A DNA stretch of 64,000 bases. It comes from an uncultured Oxalobacteraceae bacterium (GTDB lineage: Bacteria > Pseudomonadota > Gammaproteobacteria > Burkholderiales > Burkholderiaceae). The stretch lies in the NCBI GenBank assembly GCA_946480015.1, contig CAMLIL010000008.1, forward strand, positions 1 through 64,000. The letters are read 5' to 3'. A program made the translations under genes and the position numbers. The notes under the pieces are model-generated. The model ran no database searches. It was not told the DNA's origin and was given only the letters and a program-made list of their open reading frames with translations. Positions 51,968 to 61,073 of this stretch are shown one piece after another (the stretch's first letter is position 1; each line of letters starts with the position of its first letter).

Positions 51968-54739
51968 CTATTGCGCTGTGAAGTTCAGCGGCTTTGCCTG
52001 CATCGCCGGCAGGTCGAACACGCGCACGCCGCGGCCGGCCATGCGGCCCTGGACGCGCACGCCGCCCAGATCGAGCGTGCCCGGCCAGCCCGCCGCCGGT
52101 ACGCTCAGCCGCACCGGCTCGCTGGCGGTATAGAACCACTGGCCGCGCTCGCGCCACAATGCCGCCGAGGCGCCGTACCGGCGTGCCGCCAGCGCATAGC
52201 CCTGCGCCGCCAGCTGCTTGCCGTGGCCCAGGAACAGATAATCGAGCCCGGCGCCGCGCAGGGCCACGATGCCGTAGCGGCCCAGCAGGCGCTGGCCCTG
52301 GTGCGCGAACACCCCGCGCTCGGCGTCGTTCGAGATGATGGTCTGCTGGCGCCCGCCGGCCGTGCTGACCCGCAAAGCCAAGGCGCCCTCGCCCGCATTG
52401 ATCTCCTCCACGCCGCGCACCTGGCCGCCCGCGTCCATGATGGCCGTGAACGGATGGGACCACGCCTGGCCCTGCTGGCGCACCACCAGCGTCGGCAGCG
52501 GCAGGCGGTCGATGCCGTCCGGGAGCACGCCGGGCACCCACGCGGTCGACGGCGGCGCCTGCACCGAGAAGAACTCGCGCCGGGTATCGCCCTGCAGCCA
52601 GACCTGCATGTCCACCGCGCGCTCGGGCAGCTCGAGCGCAAAATGCGCCTTGAGCGGCTGCCTGGATGTGAGCGACTTGCGCTCGCTCCAGAAGTCGTAG
52701 CCGAACAGGTCGCCGTCGGCGAATGCCAGCCGCTGCGACGGGGCGGTCGCAAGCGGCTCGCCGGCGGCGCTCTCGAAGGCCATCGACTGGCCCAGATTGT
52801 GATAGATGTAATCGTGGTACTTGTCCTTGCCGTTGCGGCGGCGCGAACGGAAGATGTCGACGAAGTAGCCGTTGTGCTCGTCCAGCCGCACCGTGCCCAG
52901 CACGCGCCGCTGCTGGGCATCGGTGGCCGGCTCCACAAAGCCCACATCCGAAAACGTCGCCCACGGAAAGGCCGGCGCCGCGCTGCCGGGCTGCGGGTAC
53001 ACCGCGTCGACCGACAGCGGATGGTCGGTTTTCATGGACGGATAGGTGGATGCCCCGTCCACCACCACCGTGTTATGCGCCGGGAACTGGGCATAGTACT
53101 GAAGATGGTCGTTCTGCAGATAACCCGAACCGCGCCCGCTCTCCGGCGCCACGCTCAGGCCCTGCGCGAACAGCTCCATGGCGATGCCGTTGGCGTGCGC
53201 GTGATTGCCCGCCGACCCGGCCTGCGAAATAACCAGATCGTCGTTGCGCTGGATAAGCCAGCTGGCATTGGGCGCGTAAAACGTCGGCGTCTGATAAGCG
53301 CTCACGCTGGCCTGGGGCGCGTCGCCGGCCGGCGCCGCGTGGGCGAGCAGCGCATGCACGCCCGCCCCCGCAGCCGGCCTGGACGACTGCGCCCCGCTGG
53401 CGGCGCGCACTGCCGCGCGCAGGCTGGCGAAGTGGCGCGCCTCCCCCGTCCTTCCGTGCCGTTCGGCGTGGGCCTGCAACTGTTCGATCGGGCCGGTGCG
53501 CAGGTAGTCGTAGCGGGTGTCGCCGAAGCCGGCCATGCGGCCGTTCGGCAGCAGATACTGCGGCAGCGCCGACGCCGCGCGCGCCAGCACCGGCATCTGC
53601 GGCAGCAGGTCGATGCCGAACAGGCGCTCCAGCAGGTCGAGGCATTCCAGATAGTCGCTGAGCACATTGAGCGAATAGGCCGGCGACTCGTTCCAGATGC
53701 CGGTCTTGTCGTCGTAGCCGTAATCGAGCAGGCGCTGGAGCGACCACTGGCGCATGCCGCTGCCATCGGTCACCGCGCGCACATAATGGGCGGCGCCGCG
53801 GCCATCGGCGTACTGCGCGTCCGGCGCCAGCACGGCGGCGATCTGCAGCACGAAGCGCGCCTTGATCAGGTTCCAGTTATTCCACGGCACGCCGTTGGCC
53901 AGAATCACGTCCGCCCATTTCTTGAAGGCGGCGTCGTACATGGCCGCCTTCGCGCCGGCGTGGGCGCGCAGGTAGCCGTGCATGAAGTCGAAGGTCTCGG
54001 TCAGCGGACCGACGATGTCTTCGTGGATCACTTCGAACGACTGCAGGCCGACGATGGTCTGGTCATGCGCCCGATTAAGATCGACCGGCAGCTCGCGGTA
54101 GTAAATTCCCGTCATGTAGGTGTCGAAGATCGCGCCGGCGAAGGCCGCGTATTCCTCCTCGCCGGTGTACCAGTACAGGAAGGCGGCATCGCGCGCCAGT
54201 TCGGCGATGCGCATATTGATCGCTTCGATGATCCTGCCGGTCTTTTGCTGGGGCACCCATTCCCACGGCTTGCCGGGCGCATCCCGGTTCTGCAGGTACA
54301 GCAGATCGTTCTCACCCATGTAGGGCTTGATGTCTTCCAGCTTCGGGGTCATGTAGGCGGTGCTGGTATCGCGTCCGCCGGTAAAGCGCACCGTCGGCGC
54401 CGGTGCCTGGCCGCCGGCGCGCGCATACAGCCCGTCCTTCACATACACCTGCGTATGCCGGCCCTGCCAATACATCTGCAGGCGCGACACGATCCAGGCC
54501 GGATCGCTGCGGTGCCGCTCGACATACGGCCGCACCCTCGCCTTGATCGCCGCCAGGCTGCGGGCCGCCGTGTCGTCGCGGGCGATGCGCTCGCGCAGCG
54601 CCTGCGTTCCGGCCTCGGCACCGGCGACCAGGCGCGGGTGCAGGCCCGCCGGCTCCATGGACGCAGCCGCCGCGAATGCACTGGCCGCGAAAGCGAATAT
54701 GGCGATGGCCAAGGCGGCCCGCCGGCTGAAGCATTGCAT
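51968..54739 (-). CDS. Heparinase II/III-family polysaccharide lyase
   Basis: A 923-residue secreted protein: signal peptide (RRAALAIAIFAFAASAFAAAA), an N-terminal alpha/alpha-toroid region (about 40-430, with ARDAAFLYWYTGEEEYAAFA and NWNLIKARFVLQIA), and a C-terminal beta-sandwich heparinase II/III domain. The latter shows GNHAHANGIAMELFAQGLSV and QYYAQFPAHNTVVVDGAS. These match lyases acting on uronate-containing polysaccharides such as alginate or glycosaminoglycans; the substrate is not determined. A LacI-type palindrome lies in the divergent promoter region. Confidence 0.85.
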   Translation of the reverse strand: MQCFSRRAALAIAIFAFAASAFAAAASMEPAGLHPRLVAGAEAGTQALRERIARDDTAARSLAAIKARVRPYVERHRSDPAWIVSRLQMYWQGRHTQVYVKDGLYARAGGQAPAPTVRFTGGRDTSTAYMTPKLEDIKPYMGENDLLYLQNRDAPGKPWEWVPQQKTGRIIEAINMRIAELARDAAFLYWYTGEEEYAAFAGAIFDTYMTGIYYRELPVDLNRAHDQTIVGLQSFEVIHEDIVGPLTETFDFMHGYLRAHAGAKAAMYDAAFKKWADVILANGVPWNNWNLIKARFVLQIAAVLAPDAQYADGRGAAHYVRAVTDGSGMRQWSLQRLLDYGYDDKTGIWNESPAYSLNVLSDYLECLDLLERLFGIDLLPQMPVLARAASALPQYLLPNGRMAGFGDTRYDYLRTGPIEQLQAHAERHGRTGEARHFASLRAAVRAASGAQSSRPAAGAGVHALLAHAAPAGDAPQASVSAYQTPTFYAPNASWLIQRNDDLVISQAGSAGNHAHANGIAMELFAQGLSVAPESGRGSGYLQNDHLQYYAQFPAHNTVVVDGASTYPSMKTDHPLSVDAVYPQPGSAAPAFPWATFSDVGFVEPATDAQQRRVLGTVRLDEHNGYFVDIFRSRRRNGKDKYHDYIYHNLGQSMAFESAAGEPLATAPSQRLAFADGDLFGYDFWSERKSLTSRQPLKAHFALELPERAVDMQVWLQGDTRREFFSVQAPPSTAWVPGVLPDGIDRLPLPTLVVRQQGQAWSHPFTAIMDAGGQVRGVEEINAGEGALALRVSTAGGRQQTIISNDAERGVFAHQGQRLLGRYGIVALRGAGLDYLFLGHGKQLAAQGYALAARRYGASAALWRERGQWFYTASEPVRLSVPAAGWPGTLDLGGVRVQGRMAGRGVRVFDLPAMQAKPLNFTAQ

Positions 54740-54767
54740 GATCTTTGTCTCCGAAAAGGCCGAATTT

Positions 54768-54779
54768 GTTATCGATAAC
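54768..54779. promoter_or_regulatory. LacI-type palindromic operator between lyase and hydrolase genes
   Basis: GTTATCGATAAC is a perfect 12-base palindrome with a central CG, the layout of LacI/GalR operators. It lies 29 bases upstream of the lyase start and 57 upstream of the hydrolase start, so one repressor could control both. Confidence 0.5.
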
Positions 54780-54835
54780 TTTTCCGTTATTATTGCATTG
54801 AATCCTCGCGCTTGACACTATTTTCTAAGCAAACC

Positions 54836-56533
54836 ATGCCCTTTCCAAAGCTCCTGCTATTGCTCGCCCTACTCCCGCTGCCCCTGCTGGCAGCCGAGTA
54901 TCAATGGTCCGCCACAGTCGACGAGGTGGTGTCCACCGAGACCGGCGACCACCCGCGCGCCTTCCTCTGGATACCACCGGCATGCCACAAGGTGCGTGCC
55001 GTCGTCATTGGCCAGCACAATATGCAGGAAGAGCCGATTCTGGAGCATCCTCTCATGCGCAAAGCCCTGGCCGGGCTGTGCTTCGGCGCGGTCTGGGTGA
55101 CGCCGGCGATGGGATCGAATCATTTCCGCTTCGACCGCGGCGCCGGCGCCATGCTCGACCGCCTGATGCGCACCCTGGCCGACAAGTCGGGCTACCGCGA
55201 GCTGGCACGCGCGCCACTGGCGCCGATCGGCCATTCGGCCATGGCCTCGTTCGGCTGGGATATGGCGGCCTGGGATCCGAAACGCGTGCTGGCAGTGATT
55301 TCGACCAGTGGCATGTGGCCGTATTTCAAGGAGACCGGTAGCGGCAACAGCGCCAGTCCCGACTGGGGCGGGCGCAGCGTCGACGGCGTTCCCGGACTGG
55401 TCATCAAAGGCGAGTACGAGGTGCAAGGCAATATGCGCGACGGCTGGTACGCCGAACAGAAAGGCGACTCGCTCGAACGCCACCCGCAGACGGTCCTGAC
55501 GCACGTCATCGAACCGGGCGGCGGCCACTTCGAAGTCTCCGACCGGCGCGTCGCCCTGATGGCGCTGTTTCTGCGCAAGGCCGCGCAATACCGCCTTCCC
55601 CGTGGCCGGGGCGCCATGAAGCCGATCGATCCGCGCCGCAGCGGATGGCTGTTCGACGGCTGGCAGCAGGGCACCGCGCCGGCGGCGCCGGCGGCCCCGG
55701 TGGCCGGCTACCGCGGACCGCGCGAACAGGCTTTCTGGGCCTTCGATGGCGGCATGGCCAGGGCGGTCGAAGCCTTTCAGGGCCGCTTCCGGCATCAGCG
55801 CGCGCTGCTGATCGGCTACCAGCAGCAGGATGGCTTGACGCGGCCACGGCCCGACCACGCAATGGTGCATCTGAAATTCGAACCACAGGAGGACGGCATC
55901 ACCTTCAGGCTGCGCGGCGGCTTCTGGGATCGGGTACCGGGTGACGGCAAGCCGGACGAAGGCACTGGCGGCTGGGGCAAGTTCCTCGGCCCGGGCACGC
56001 GCGCGGGCGATGAGCTGCCCCATCCGGACGCCGAACAGGCCGCGCGCATGCGCATCACCCGCATTTGCGGCCCGGTCGTGCAGATCTCGCCCGACACCTT
56101 CTCGATCCGCTTCTACCGCATGGGCATGACCAACGCCAAGCGTTCGAACGACATGTGGTTTGCGCTGTCCTGGCCCGGCGACGGCCAGTACAAGCCCATG
56201 GTCCAGCAGGCACAACTGCAGATCCCGCTGACCAACACGCAGGGACAGGCGCAGACACTGGATTTTCCTGCCATCCCCGACCAGCACGCGCGCCGCACGC
56301 TGGCGCCGGTCCAGCTTGCCGCGACCTCGAGCGCGGGTGTGCCGGTCTACTATTATGTGCGCGAGGGGCCGGCCGAAGTCGACGACAACGGCCTGCTGAC
56401 GTTCACCGCCATTCCGCCCAAGAGCAGGTTTCCGATCGAGGTCACGGTCGTGGCCTGGCAGTGGGGGCGCTCGATCGAACCCAGGCTGCAGACGGCGGCG
56501 CCGCTGGAGCGGCGCTTTCTGATCACGCGCTAA
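54836..56533 (+). CDS. Secreted alpha/beta-hydrolase-like protein
   Basis: A 565-residue protein with a signal peptide (FPKLLLLLALLPLPLLAA). An N-terminal alpha/beta-hydrolase-like domain (about 40-255) has a nucleophile elbow GHSAMAS (Ser134) and a possible catalytic His in EPGGGHFEV. A Pro/Ala linker and a C-terminal beta-rich domain follow (SPDTFSIRFYRMGM, DMWFALSWPGDGQY). I do not recognise a named family. Its divergence from a polysaccharide lyase suggests it removes esters from, or binds, the same polymer. The ATG at 54836 is preferred to a TTG at 54812. Confidence 0.75.
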   Translation: MPFPKLLLLLALLPLPLLAAEYQWSATVDEVVSTETGDHPRAFLWIPPACHKVRAVVIGQHNMQEEPILEHPLMRKALAGLCFGAVWVTPAMGSNHFRFDRGAGAMLDRLMRTLADKSGYRELARAPLAPIGHSAMASFGWDMAAWDPKRVLAVISTSGMWPYFKETGSGNSASPDWGGRSVDGVPGLVIKGEYEVQGNMRDGWYAEQKGDSLERHPQTVLTHVIEPGGGHFEVSDRRVALMALFLRKAAQYRLPRGRGAMKPIDPRRSGWLFDGWQQGTAPAAPAAPVAGYRGPREQAFWAFDGGMARAVEAFQGRFRHQRALLIGYQQQDGLTRPRPDHAMVHLKFEPQEDGITFRLRGGFWDRVPGDGKPDEGTGGWGKFLGPGTRAGDELPHPDAEQAARMRITRICGPVVQISPDTFSIRFYRMGMTNAKRSNDMWFALSWPGDGQYKPMVQQAQLQIPLTNTQGQAQTLDFPAIPDQHARRTLAPVQLAATSSAGVPVYYYVREGPAEVDDNGLLTFTAIPPKSRFPIEVTVVAWQWGRSIEPRLQTAAPLERRFLITR

Positions 56534-56534
56534 A

Positions 56535-56622
56535 GTCGTCCCCGCGAGGCGCGGGTCCATACTGCGCGAACACCTTCTCGTCGCTCAGCTCAGCATGGGT
56601 CCCGGCTTTTGCGAGAACGACT
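56535..56622. repeat. Imperfect inverted-repeat element between convergent genes
   Basis: Arms at 56535-56560 and 56595-56622 are diverged reverse complements (AGTCGTCCCCGCGAGG against AGTCGTTCTCGCAAAA). The left arm also folds on itself: CCCGCG (56541-56546) with CGCGGG (56550-56555). This looks like a dispersed REP/BIME-type element and may end transcription from both sides. Confidence 0.6.
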
Positions 56623-56637
56623 GGAACCTTGCTTGAG

Positions 56638-57759
56638 CTAGTCTGCAAGCGTTCTGATCCACCGCGCGAATGCCTCGTTCTCGAACTCGTAAGTGTCGCG
56701 CGGAGATTTGACCACAACATCCGATAGCTTTGCCATCGCACGTTGCACGTGAGTTACTTGAAGCGTATCGACACCAATCTCCTTGCGCAATTTTGCAAGC
56801 ACAGCCGCGCTGAACGGTTTCAAAGAAGGATCCTGCGCCAACATGCGCACGAGCGCCTTTTGGGTGGCGTCAAGCGCCGCCCACGCGCCCTCGTGGTTCT
56901 CGGTGCGCGCCAGGCGATCGGCCACGGCTTGCATCGCCTCGTCGAGCTTTAGCGATGGATCGAGCACCATATTGACCACCCCGACAAGAAACGGCTCGGG
57001 CTGCTGGCCAAACGCGACGAATGCTTTCCATGCCAGTGCGACCGGCAGAGTTCGCTGGGTCGATTCTTCGAAACGCTGCGCAATATATTCAACGAAATCC
57101 CGGTCTAGCTTGGGGAAGTCCGCTATGGCCGAGCCCGTTGAATACAAGGGCGCGTTCGAATTGGAAAACACATGGGCCAGATGCGTACGCGACGAGCCCG
57201 TAAATACGACGCGCAGGCGAGCCTGGTTCTTGACCATCGCGGTGCGTAAGGCCGTTGCCACCGCCTCATGTTCACGCGTTCTGGCCAATTCCTGCGCCTC
57301 GTCGACGAGCAGCAACAGCGGCGCCTTCTTGCACAACGAGGTAATCAGCACGTCAATTTGAAGAGCGATGTCCGTCTGCGCCTTCGCGCCCCGCTCGGAG
57401 AGCTCGATTTCGCCCTCGATCGTTGAACCTGGCAATTCGGCTTTCGCCTTGATCTTCTTAATCGGCGCATTGAGCTTGGCTACGAGAGAATCGAACGCGC
57501 CTTTGGGCTCCGATGCCTGTTCAAGCCCGCGTACGATGGCCGCACCCGGCCACATGCGCGTTTGCCAGAGATCGGCGTAGGCGACGGTGTAACCGGCTTG
57601 CTGAGCGGCAGGGCTAAGATCCTTCAGAAGAAATGAGGTCTTCCCCGCCCGGCGCGGCGCGAAAATCGTCGTTGAGGTGACCATGCCAGCATCGAGCGTG
57701 TCGAGGTAGACCCTGGCGAGTGCTGGTCTGTGATAATGCCAGATCTCGGTGAGCTTCAT
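56638..57759 (-). CDS. AAA-type ATPase of unknown function
   Basis: A 373-residue P-loop ATPase. Walker A is APRRAGKTSF (Lys40) and Walker B is LLLLVDEAQELAR (about 148-160), with an arginine-containing sensor region VVFTGSSRTHLAH. The rest is helical and ends in a winged-helix-like segment (LAKLRKEIGVDTLQVTHVQRAMAKLSD). This is the archaeal-type/Orc1-Cdc6-like ATPase form often found in mobile or accessory loci. Codon use is less GC-biased than its neighbours, suggesting transfer. A 46-base dyad covers its promoter. No partner effector gene is clear. Confidence 0.8.
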   Translation of the reverse strand: MKLTEIWHYHRPALARVYLDTLDAGMVTSTTIFAPRRAGKTSFLLKDLSPAAQQAGYTVAYADLWQTRMWPGAAIVRGLEQASEPKGAFDSLVAKLNAPIKKIKAKAELPGSTIEGEIELSERGAKAQTDIALQIDVLITSLCKKAPLLLLVDEAQELARTREHEAVATALRTAMVKNQARLRVVFTGSSRTHLAHVFSNSNAPLYSTGSAIADFPKLDRDFVEYIAQRFEESTQRTLPVALAWKAFVAFGQQPEPFLVGVVNMVLDPSLKLDEAMQAVADRLARTENHEGAWAALDATQKALVRMLAQDPSLKPFSAAVLAKLRKEIGVDTLQVTHVQRAMAKLSDVVVKSPRDTYEFENEAFARWIRTLAD

Positions 57760-57769
57760 GGCGTTATAT

Positions 57770-57815
57770 GAAATTATCTCTGGTTTGTATAATTATACCG
57801 AGACCTGATAATTTC
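57770..57815. promoter_or_regulatory. 46-base concentric palindrome at the AAA-ATPase promoter
   Basis: A perfect inner palindrome GTATAATTATAC (57787-57798) and perfect outer arms GAAATTATC (57770-57778) and GATAATTTC (57807-57815) share the same centre. The inner part supplies a TATAAT on both strands, so an operator bound here would cover the promoter. Confidence 0.65.
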
Positions 57816-57888
57816 GACCCGCGGCGCCCTGCACCGAACTGTAATCGTTTGCATCGCCGATTGCAGCGCCCATGCCGGAGATGACACA

Positions 57889-58428
57889 ATGGCGGCCATG
57901 CCGCCCATTTCCCCACTCCTCATCCGCCTTGCTTGCTTCTTCGCACTGGGTTTCCTTATCTATGTTGGGCTCAGCCGATACTTCGTCGACGCGCTTCCGG
58001 TCGCCCTGCTGTTTTGGGGTGCTGCCGGCGCCAAGCACTTTGCTTCAGCTATCGTGGACATCATCCCGGCCATCGACCGCGCGGCGCGCCGTGCCGCATT
58101 CGAAAAATGGGGTGGGCGCTATTACACGTTCGACGGCTGTCAGATCCGCCTGTGCCTGGTCGAAGGCACGGCCTGGATTGTGGAGAACGATGTCCGGAAG
58201 ATCATCTCACCGGCTGTCAGCGCGCGCGAAAAGCGCCTGCTGGGCGCGGACCACGCGCCCCTCCCCGGCTCGTCCCTGAATGCATATAGCGAGCACGGTT
58301 TATTGCGCCTGTTGAAAGTACGGCTGACGCGGCGGGGAGGAGAAACAGAAATGAAGAAATTCACTGTATGGCTGCAAAACGAAGCGATACCGAACGTCAA
58401 GCGTTTTCCCGCGTCGTCGTTCACGTGA
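57889..58428 (+). CDS. Membrane protein, hypothetical
   Basis: A 179-residue protein with two N-terminal transmembrane helices (LIRLACFFALGFLIYVGL and ALPVALLFWGAAGAKHFA) and a soluble basic C-terminal domain (GRYYTFDGCQIRLCLVEGTAWIVENDVRKII). GGAG lies about 8 bases before the ATG at 57889. No family is recognised. It is divergent from the AAA-ATPase gene and ends 12 bases from the convergent MscS gene. Confidence 0.7.
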   Translation: MAAMPPISPLLIRLACFFALGFLIYVGLSRYFVDALPVALLFWGAAGAKHFASAIVDIIPAIDRAARRAAFEKWGGRYYTFDGCQIRLCLVEGTAWIVENDVRKIISPAVSAREKRLLGADHAPLPGSSLNAYSEHGLLRLLKVRLTRRGGETEMKKFTVWLQNEAIPNVKRFPASSFT

Positions 58429-58440
58429 CGACAAATCCGA

Positions 58441-59556
58441 TTACATCCTGCGGAATCGTTCAGGCTTGAAGCGCGATGGTGGCTCCTGTCCGGAATCGTC
58501 CCGCACCGCTTCCCCCTCCCCTGCATGGACCACATGCAAAGTTTGCGTCGGGAATGCAAACTCGATGCCGCGTTCCCTGAACGTGCGGTAAATGTCCAGA
58601 AAGATGGCCTGCCGCACGTCCATGTGCACGGCGTAATCGGCGCTGTTGACGATGTAGACGACTTCAAAATCGAGGGACGAGGGACCGAAGCCCGAGAAAT
58701 GCGCACGGTCGAAACGCACCTGTTTCTGCGCGCCGACAATCGACGCCAGCAATTGCGGGACGGCGCTGACCTGCTCTTCCGCTGTTCCGTAGGTGATGCC
58801 CAGCTGGAATGCCACACGCCGGCTTTCCATCCGCTTCAGGTTATGAATCCGGCTCTTGAGCAAGTCCGTGTTCGAGAAAATGATTTCCTCGCCATCGAGA
58901 CTGCGCACCCTGGTGGTTTTCAAACCGACGTATTCAACCGTCCCGGCAACGCTGTCGACGGTGATGAAGTCGCCGATGACAAAGGGCTTGTCGAGAACGA
59001 TCGACAGCGACGCGAACAGGTCGCCCAGGATATTCTGGACCGCCAGCGCGACCGCGATGCCGCCGATACCGAGACTGGCCACCAGGGTCGTGATATTGAC
59101 GCCCAAATTGTCCAGCATCATCAGCAGGACGACCACCCACACGGCCACCCGCGCGATGAAGCCCAGTGCGGCGGTCGAGGTCGAGCGGCCAGGATCGGCC
59201 CGCGCGCTGCTGCGGTATTGCAACAGCCATGCGCGCACGGCGCGGTCGCCCCAGATGGCCGCCTGCACCAGCGCGGCACAGATCACGGTGCGGTTGATGA
59301 ACAGTTCGGCGCGCCCGCTGAGCGTCAGGAAGGTCGACCCCGCGTAGATGCCAATGATGAGCATGACAAACACCCGTGTTGCCGACAGCGTATCGACCAG
59401 GATATCGTCGAGGCCTGTGCTGGTGCGTGCTGCGACGGCGCGCAAACGGCGCACCAGCACCGATTGCATGAAACAGAGAACCAGCGTGAGCGAAACGGCC
59501 ACGCTGCCCGCGGAAATCCACTGCATCGTGGTGTTGCCTAGAAAAATAAAATTCAT
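58441..59556 (-). CDS. Small-conductance mechanosensitive channel (MscS family)
   Basis: About 371 residues: several N-terminal helices, the pore-lining helix (LVASLGIGGIAVALAVQNILGDLFASLSIVLD), the beta domain (FVIGDFITVDSVAGTVEYVGLKTTRVRSLDGEEIIFSNTD) and the alpha/beta domain (YVHMDVRQAIFLDIYRTFRERGIEFAFPTQTLHV). The channel releases solutes on hypo-osmotic shock. Of three nearby ATGs I chose 59556 because AGGA lies 6 bases upstream. The upstream DUF1622 gene ends 26 bases away. Confidence 0.93.
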   Translation of the reverse strand: MNFIFLGNTTMQWISAGSVAVSLTLVLCFMQSVLVRRLRAVAARTSTGLDDILVDTLSATRVFVMLIIGIYAGSTFLTLSGRAELFINRTVICAALVQAAIWGDRAVRAWLLQYRSSARADPGRSTSTAALGFIARVAVWVVVLLMMLDNLGVNITTLVASLGIGGIAVALAVQNILGDLFASLSIVLDKPFVIGDFITVDSVAGTVEYVGLKTTRVRSLDGEEIIFSNTDLLKSRIHNLKRMESRRVAFQLGITYGTAEEQVSAVPQLLASIVGAQKQVRFDRAHFSGFGPSSLDFEVVYIVNSADYAVHMDVRQAIFLDIYRTFRERGIEFAFPTQTLHVVHAGEGEAVRDDSGQEPPSRFKPERFRRM

Positions 59557-59582
59557 AAACATTCCTGTCATTAAAGGGGCCG

Positions 59583-59963
59583 CTAGGACCGGACAGCGGG
59601 ATGCTCCCGCAGGGCGGGCTCGGCACTAGCCTGCTCGTCTTTCAGTTCTTTGCTCAGGAAGAAATTCAGGGCCGTTCGGATCACCGCGATGGCGGCCAGC
59701 TTGCCGATCCGGTCCCAGGTCGGCGCGACCGAGGTGGACAGGATGTCGGCGGCAAGCTGCAGCTCGAGGGCCAGGGTCAGGTAGCGCGCGAAGGCGAGCC
59801 GGATGGGGATGAACGAGCTGGCCTGGCGCGCCACCAGGTGCCGCACCAGCCCGGCAATGACGACCGTCACCCCGGCGCCAATCGTGAGCGCGCCGAGCGT
59901 CTCGACCACCAGGCGGAGCCACTCGACGCCCGCGCGCACCAGTTGTTCGATTTCAATAAACAC
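59583..59963 (-). CDS. DUF1622 membrane protein
   Basis: A 126-residue protein. The GTG start at 59963 has GGGAG 5 bases upstream; an ATG at 59990 lacks one. It has three hydrophobic stretches (VVETLGALTIGAGVTVVIAGLV, FARYLTLALELQLAADIL, LAAIAVIRTALNFFL). The order matches DUF1622 proteins, whose function is unknown. It probably shares a transcript with the MscS gene downstream. Confidence 0.82.
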   Translation of the reverse strand: MFIEIEQLVRAGVEWLRLVVETLGALTIGAGVTVVIAGLVRHLVARQASSFIPIRLAFARYLTLALELQLAADILSTSVAPTWDRIGKLAAIAVIRTALNFFLSKELKDEQASAEPALREHPAVRS

Positions 59964-60063
59964 GGCGTCTCCCGTCTGCCTGAAGCGCATACTGTACGGG
60001 ATATGCCGGGGTCGGCGCTGCACGGTAGGCACGCGCCCGGACTTATTCGAGGGCATAAAGCGT

Positions 60064-60080
60064 CCGCTCAGCAGGAGCGG
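60064..60080 (-). terminator. Hairpin downstream of the LysR gene
   Basis: CCGCTC (60064-60069) pairs with GAGCGG (60075-60080) around a 5-base loop, 17 bases past the LysR stop codon. The following minus-strand sequence (ACGCTTTATG) is only slightly T-rich. Confidence 0.35.
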
Positions 60081-60096
60081 TGACATAGCCATGGAG

Positions 60097-61020
60097 CTAG
60101 CCAGTGATCGCCCGCAGTTCGGCCTCGATCTGATGGCAGCTCGCCCTGAGCACGTCGACGAAACTGGCCACCACCGAAGCCTCCGGCCGAAATTGCGGGC
60201 GCACAAGATTAACGGAATACGGTATCGAATGGCTGAAGCGGCGGATGGTCAGGCCGAGCCCGGCGTACGACAGCGCGCTCAGCGGATTGACGATGGCGAT
60301 CCCCACGCCCAGACTGACCATCTCGCACACCGCACCGGCGCTGACCGTTTCCACCACCATGCGGCGCGCGATGCCCAGTTCATTGAACAGACTGTCGACC
60401 TCCTGGCGGTAGGGATCCCCGGCCGCCAGATACACAAAGTTCTGCCCCTCGAAATCCTGCGGCGTCAATACCTTGTCTTCACGCTGGCACAGTTCGTGGC
60501 CGGCCGGCAGGACGCAGACCACATCCAGCGTGAGCAGGGTCTCGATGACGGTACCGCGCGGCGCCGCCTGCTCCTCGGTCAGTCCCAGATGGAAGCGCTG
60601 GGACGCGAGCGACTCCTGCAATAGCGAGCTTTCTTGCGGCGTGATCTTGAGGCTGACGCCGGGGAAACGCTGACGGAATTGCTGACAGGCGCGCGGCAAC
60701 AGCGCGTGCGAGAAAGCAGGCAGGCAGGCCACCGACACCTGTCCCTGGCTGAAATGGCGGATCGCATCGGCCGCCCGGGCGATCGTGTCGAGGCCGACAT
60801 AGGCGCGCTGCACTTCATCGAACAGCATCACCGCCTGCTCGGTGGGCGCCAGCTTGCCGTTGACGCGTTTGAACAGACACAGCTGGGTTACCTGCTCAAA
60901 CCGGCTCAGTTCGCGACTGATGGTCGGCTGCGACGTGTGCAGCAATTGCGCCGCCGCCGTGGCACTCCCGGTCGTCATCACGGCCCAAAACACTTCTACA
61001 TGCCGAAAGCTGAATTTCAT
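60097..61020 (-). CDS. LysR-family transcriptional regulator
   Basis: A 307-residue regulator. The N-terminal winged HTH is FRHVEVFWAVMTTGSATAAAQLLHTSQPTISRELSRFE, and the effector domain (about 90-300) includes SQGQVSVACLPAFSHALLP and EMVSLGVGIAIVNPLSAL. The sequence resembles the LysR/opine-type subgroup that senses amino acids or their derivatives. The ATG at 61020 has AAGGGTG upstream. It is divergent from the ATP-grasp genes, with AT-rich dyads between, so it probably regulates them. Confidence 0.92.
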   Translation of the reverse strand: MKFSFRHVEVFWAVMTTGSATAAAQLLHTSQPTISRELSRFEQVTQLCLFKRVNGKLAPTEQAVMLFDEVQRAYVGLDTIARAADAIRHFSQGQVSVACLPAFSHALLPRACQQFRQRFPGVSLKITPQESSLLQESLASQRFHLGLTEEQAAPRGTVIETLLTLDVVCVLPAGHELCQREDKVLTPQDFEGQNFVYLAAGDPYRQEVDSLFNELGIARRMVVETVSAGAVCEMVSLGVGIAIVNPLSALSYAGLGLTIRRFSHSIPYSVNLVRPQFRPEASVVASFVDVLRASCHQIEAELRAITG

Positions 61021-61073
61021 CGTCACCCTTACCAAGCCAGGACCGCATCATATCAGAAATGAATGACCTACCG

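Noticed and set aside
51971..54778. A 935-codon open frame antisense to the lyase
   Set aside because: It has arginine/alanine-rich, domain-free composition and mirrors the lyase gene, whose signal peptide and heparinase motifs are clear.
54812..54817. TTGACA as the promoter -35 of the secreted hydrolase gene
   Set aside because: A -10 at normal distance would fall on or after the start codon at 54836, so it cannot drive a transcript including that start unless translation begins downstream.
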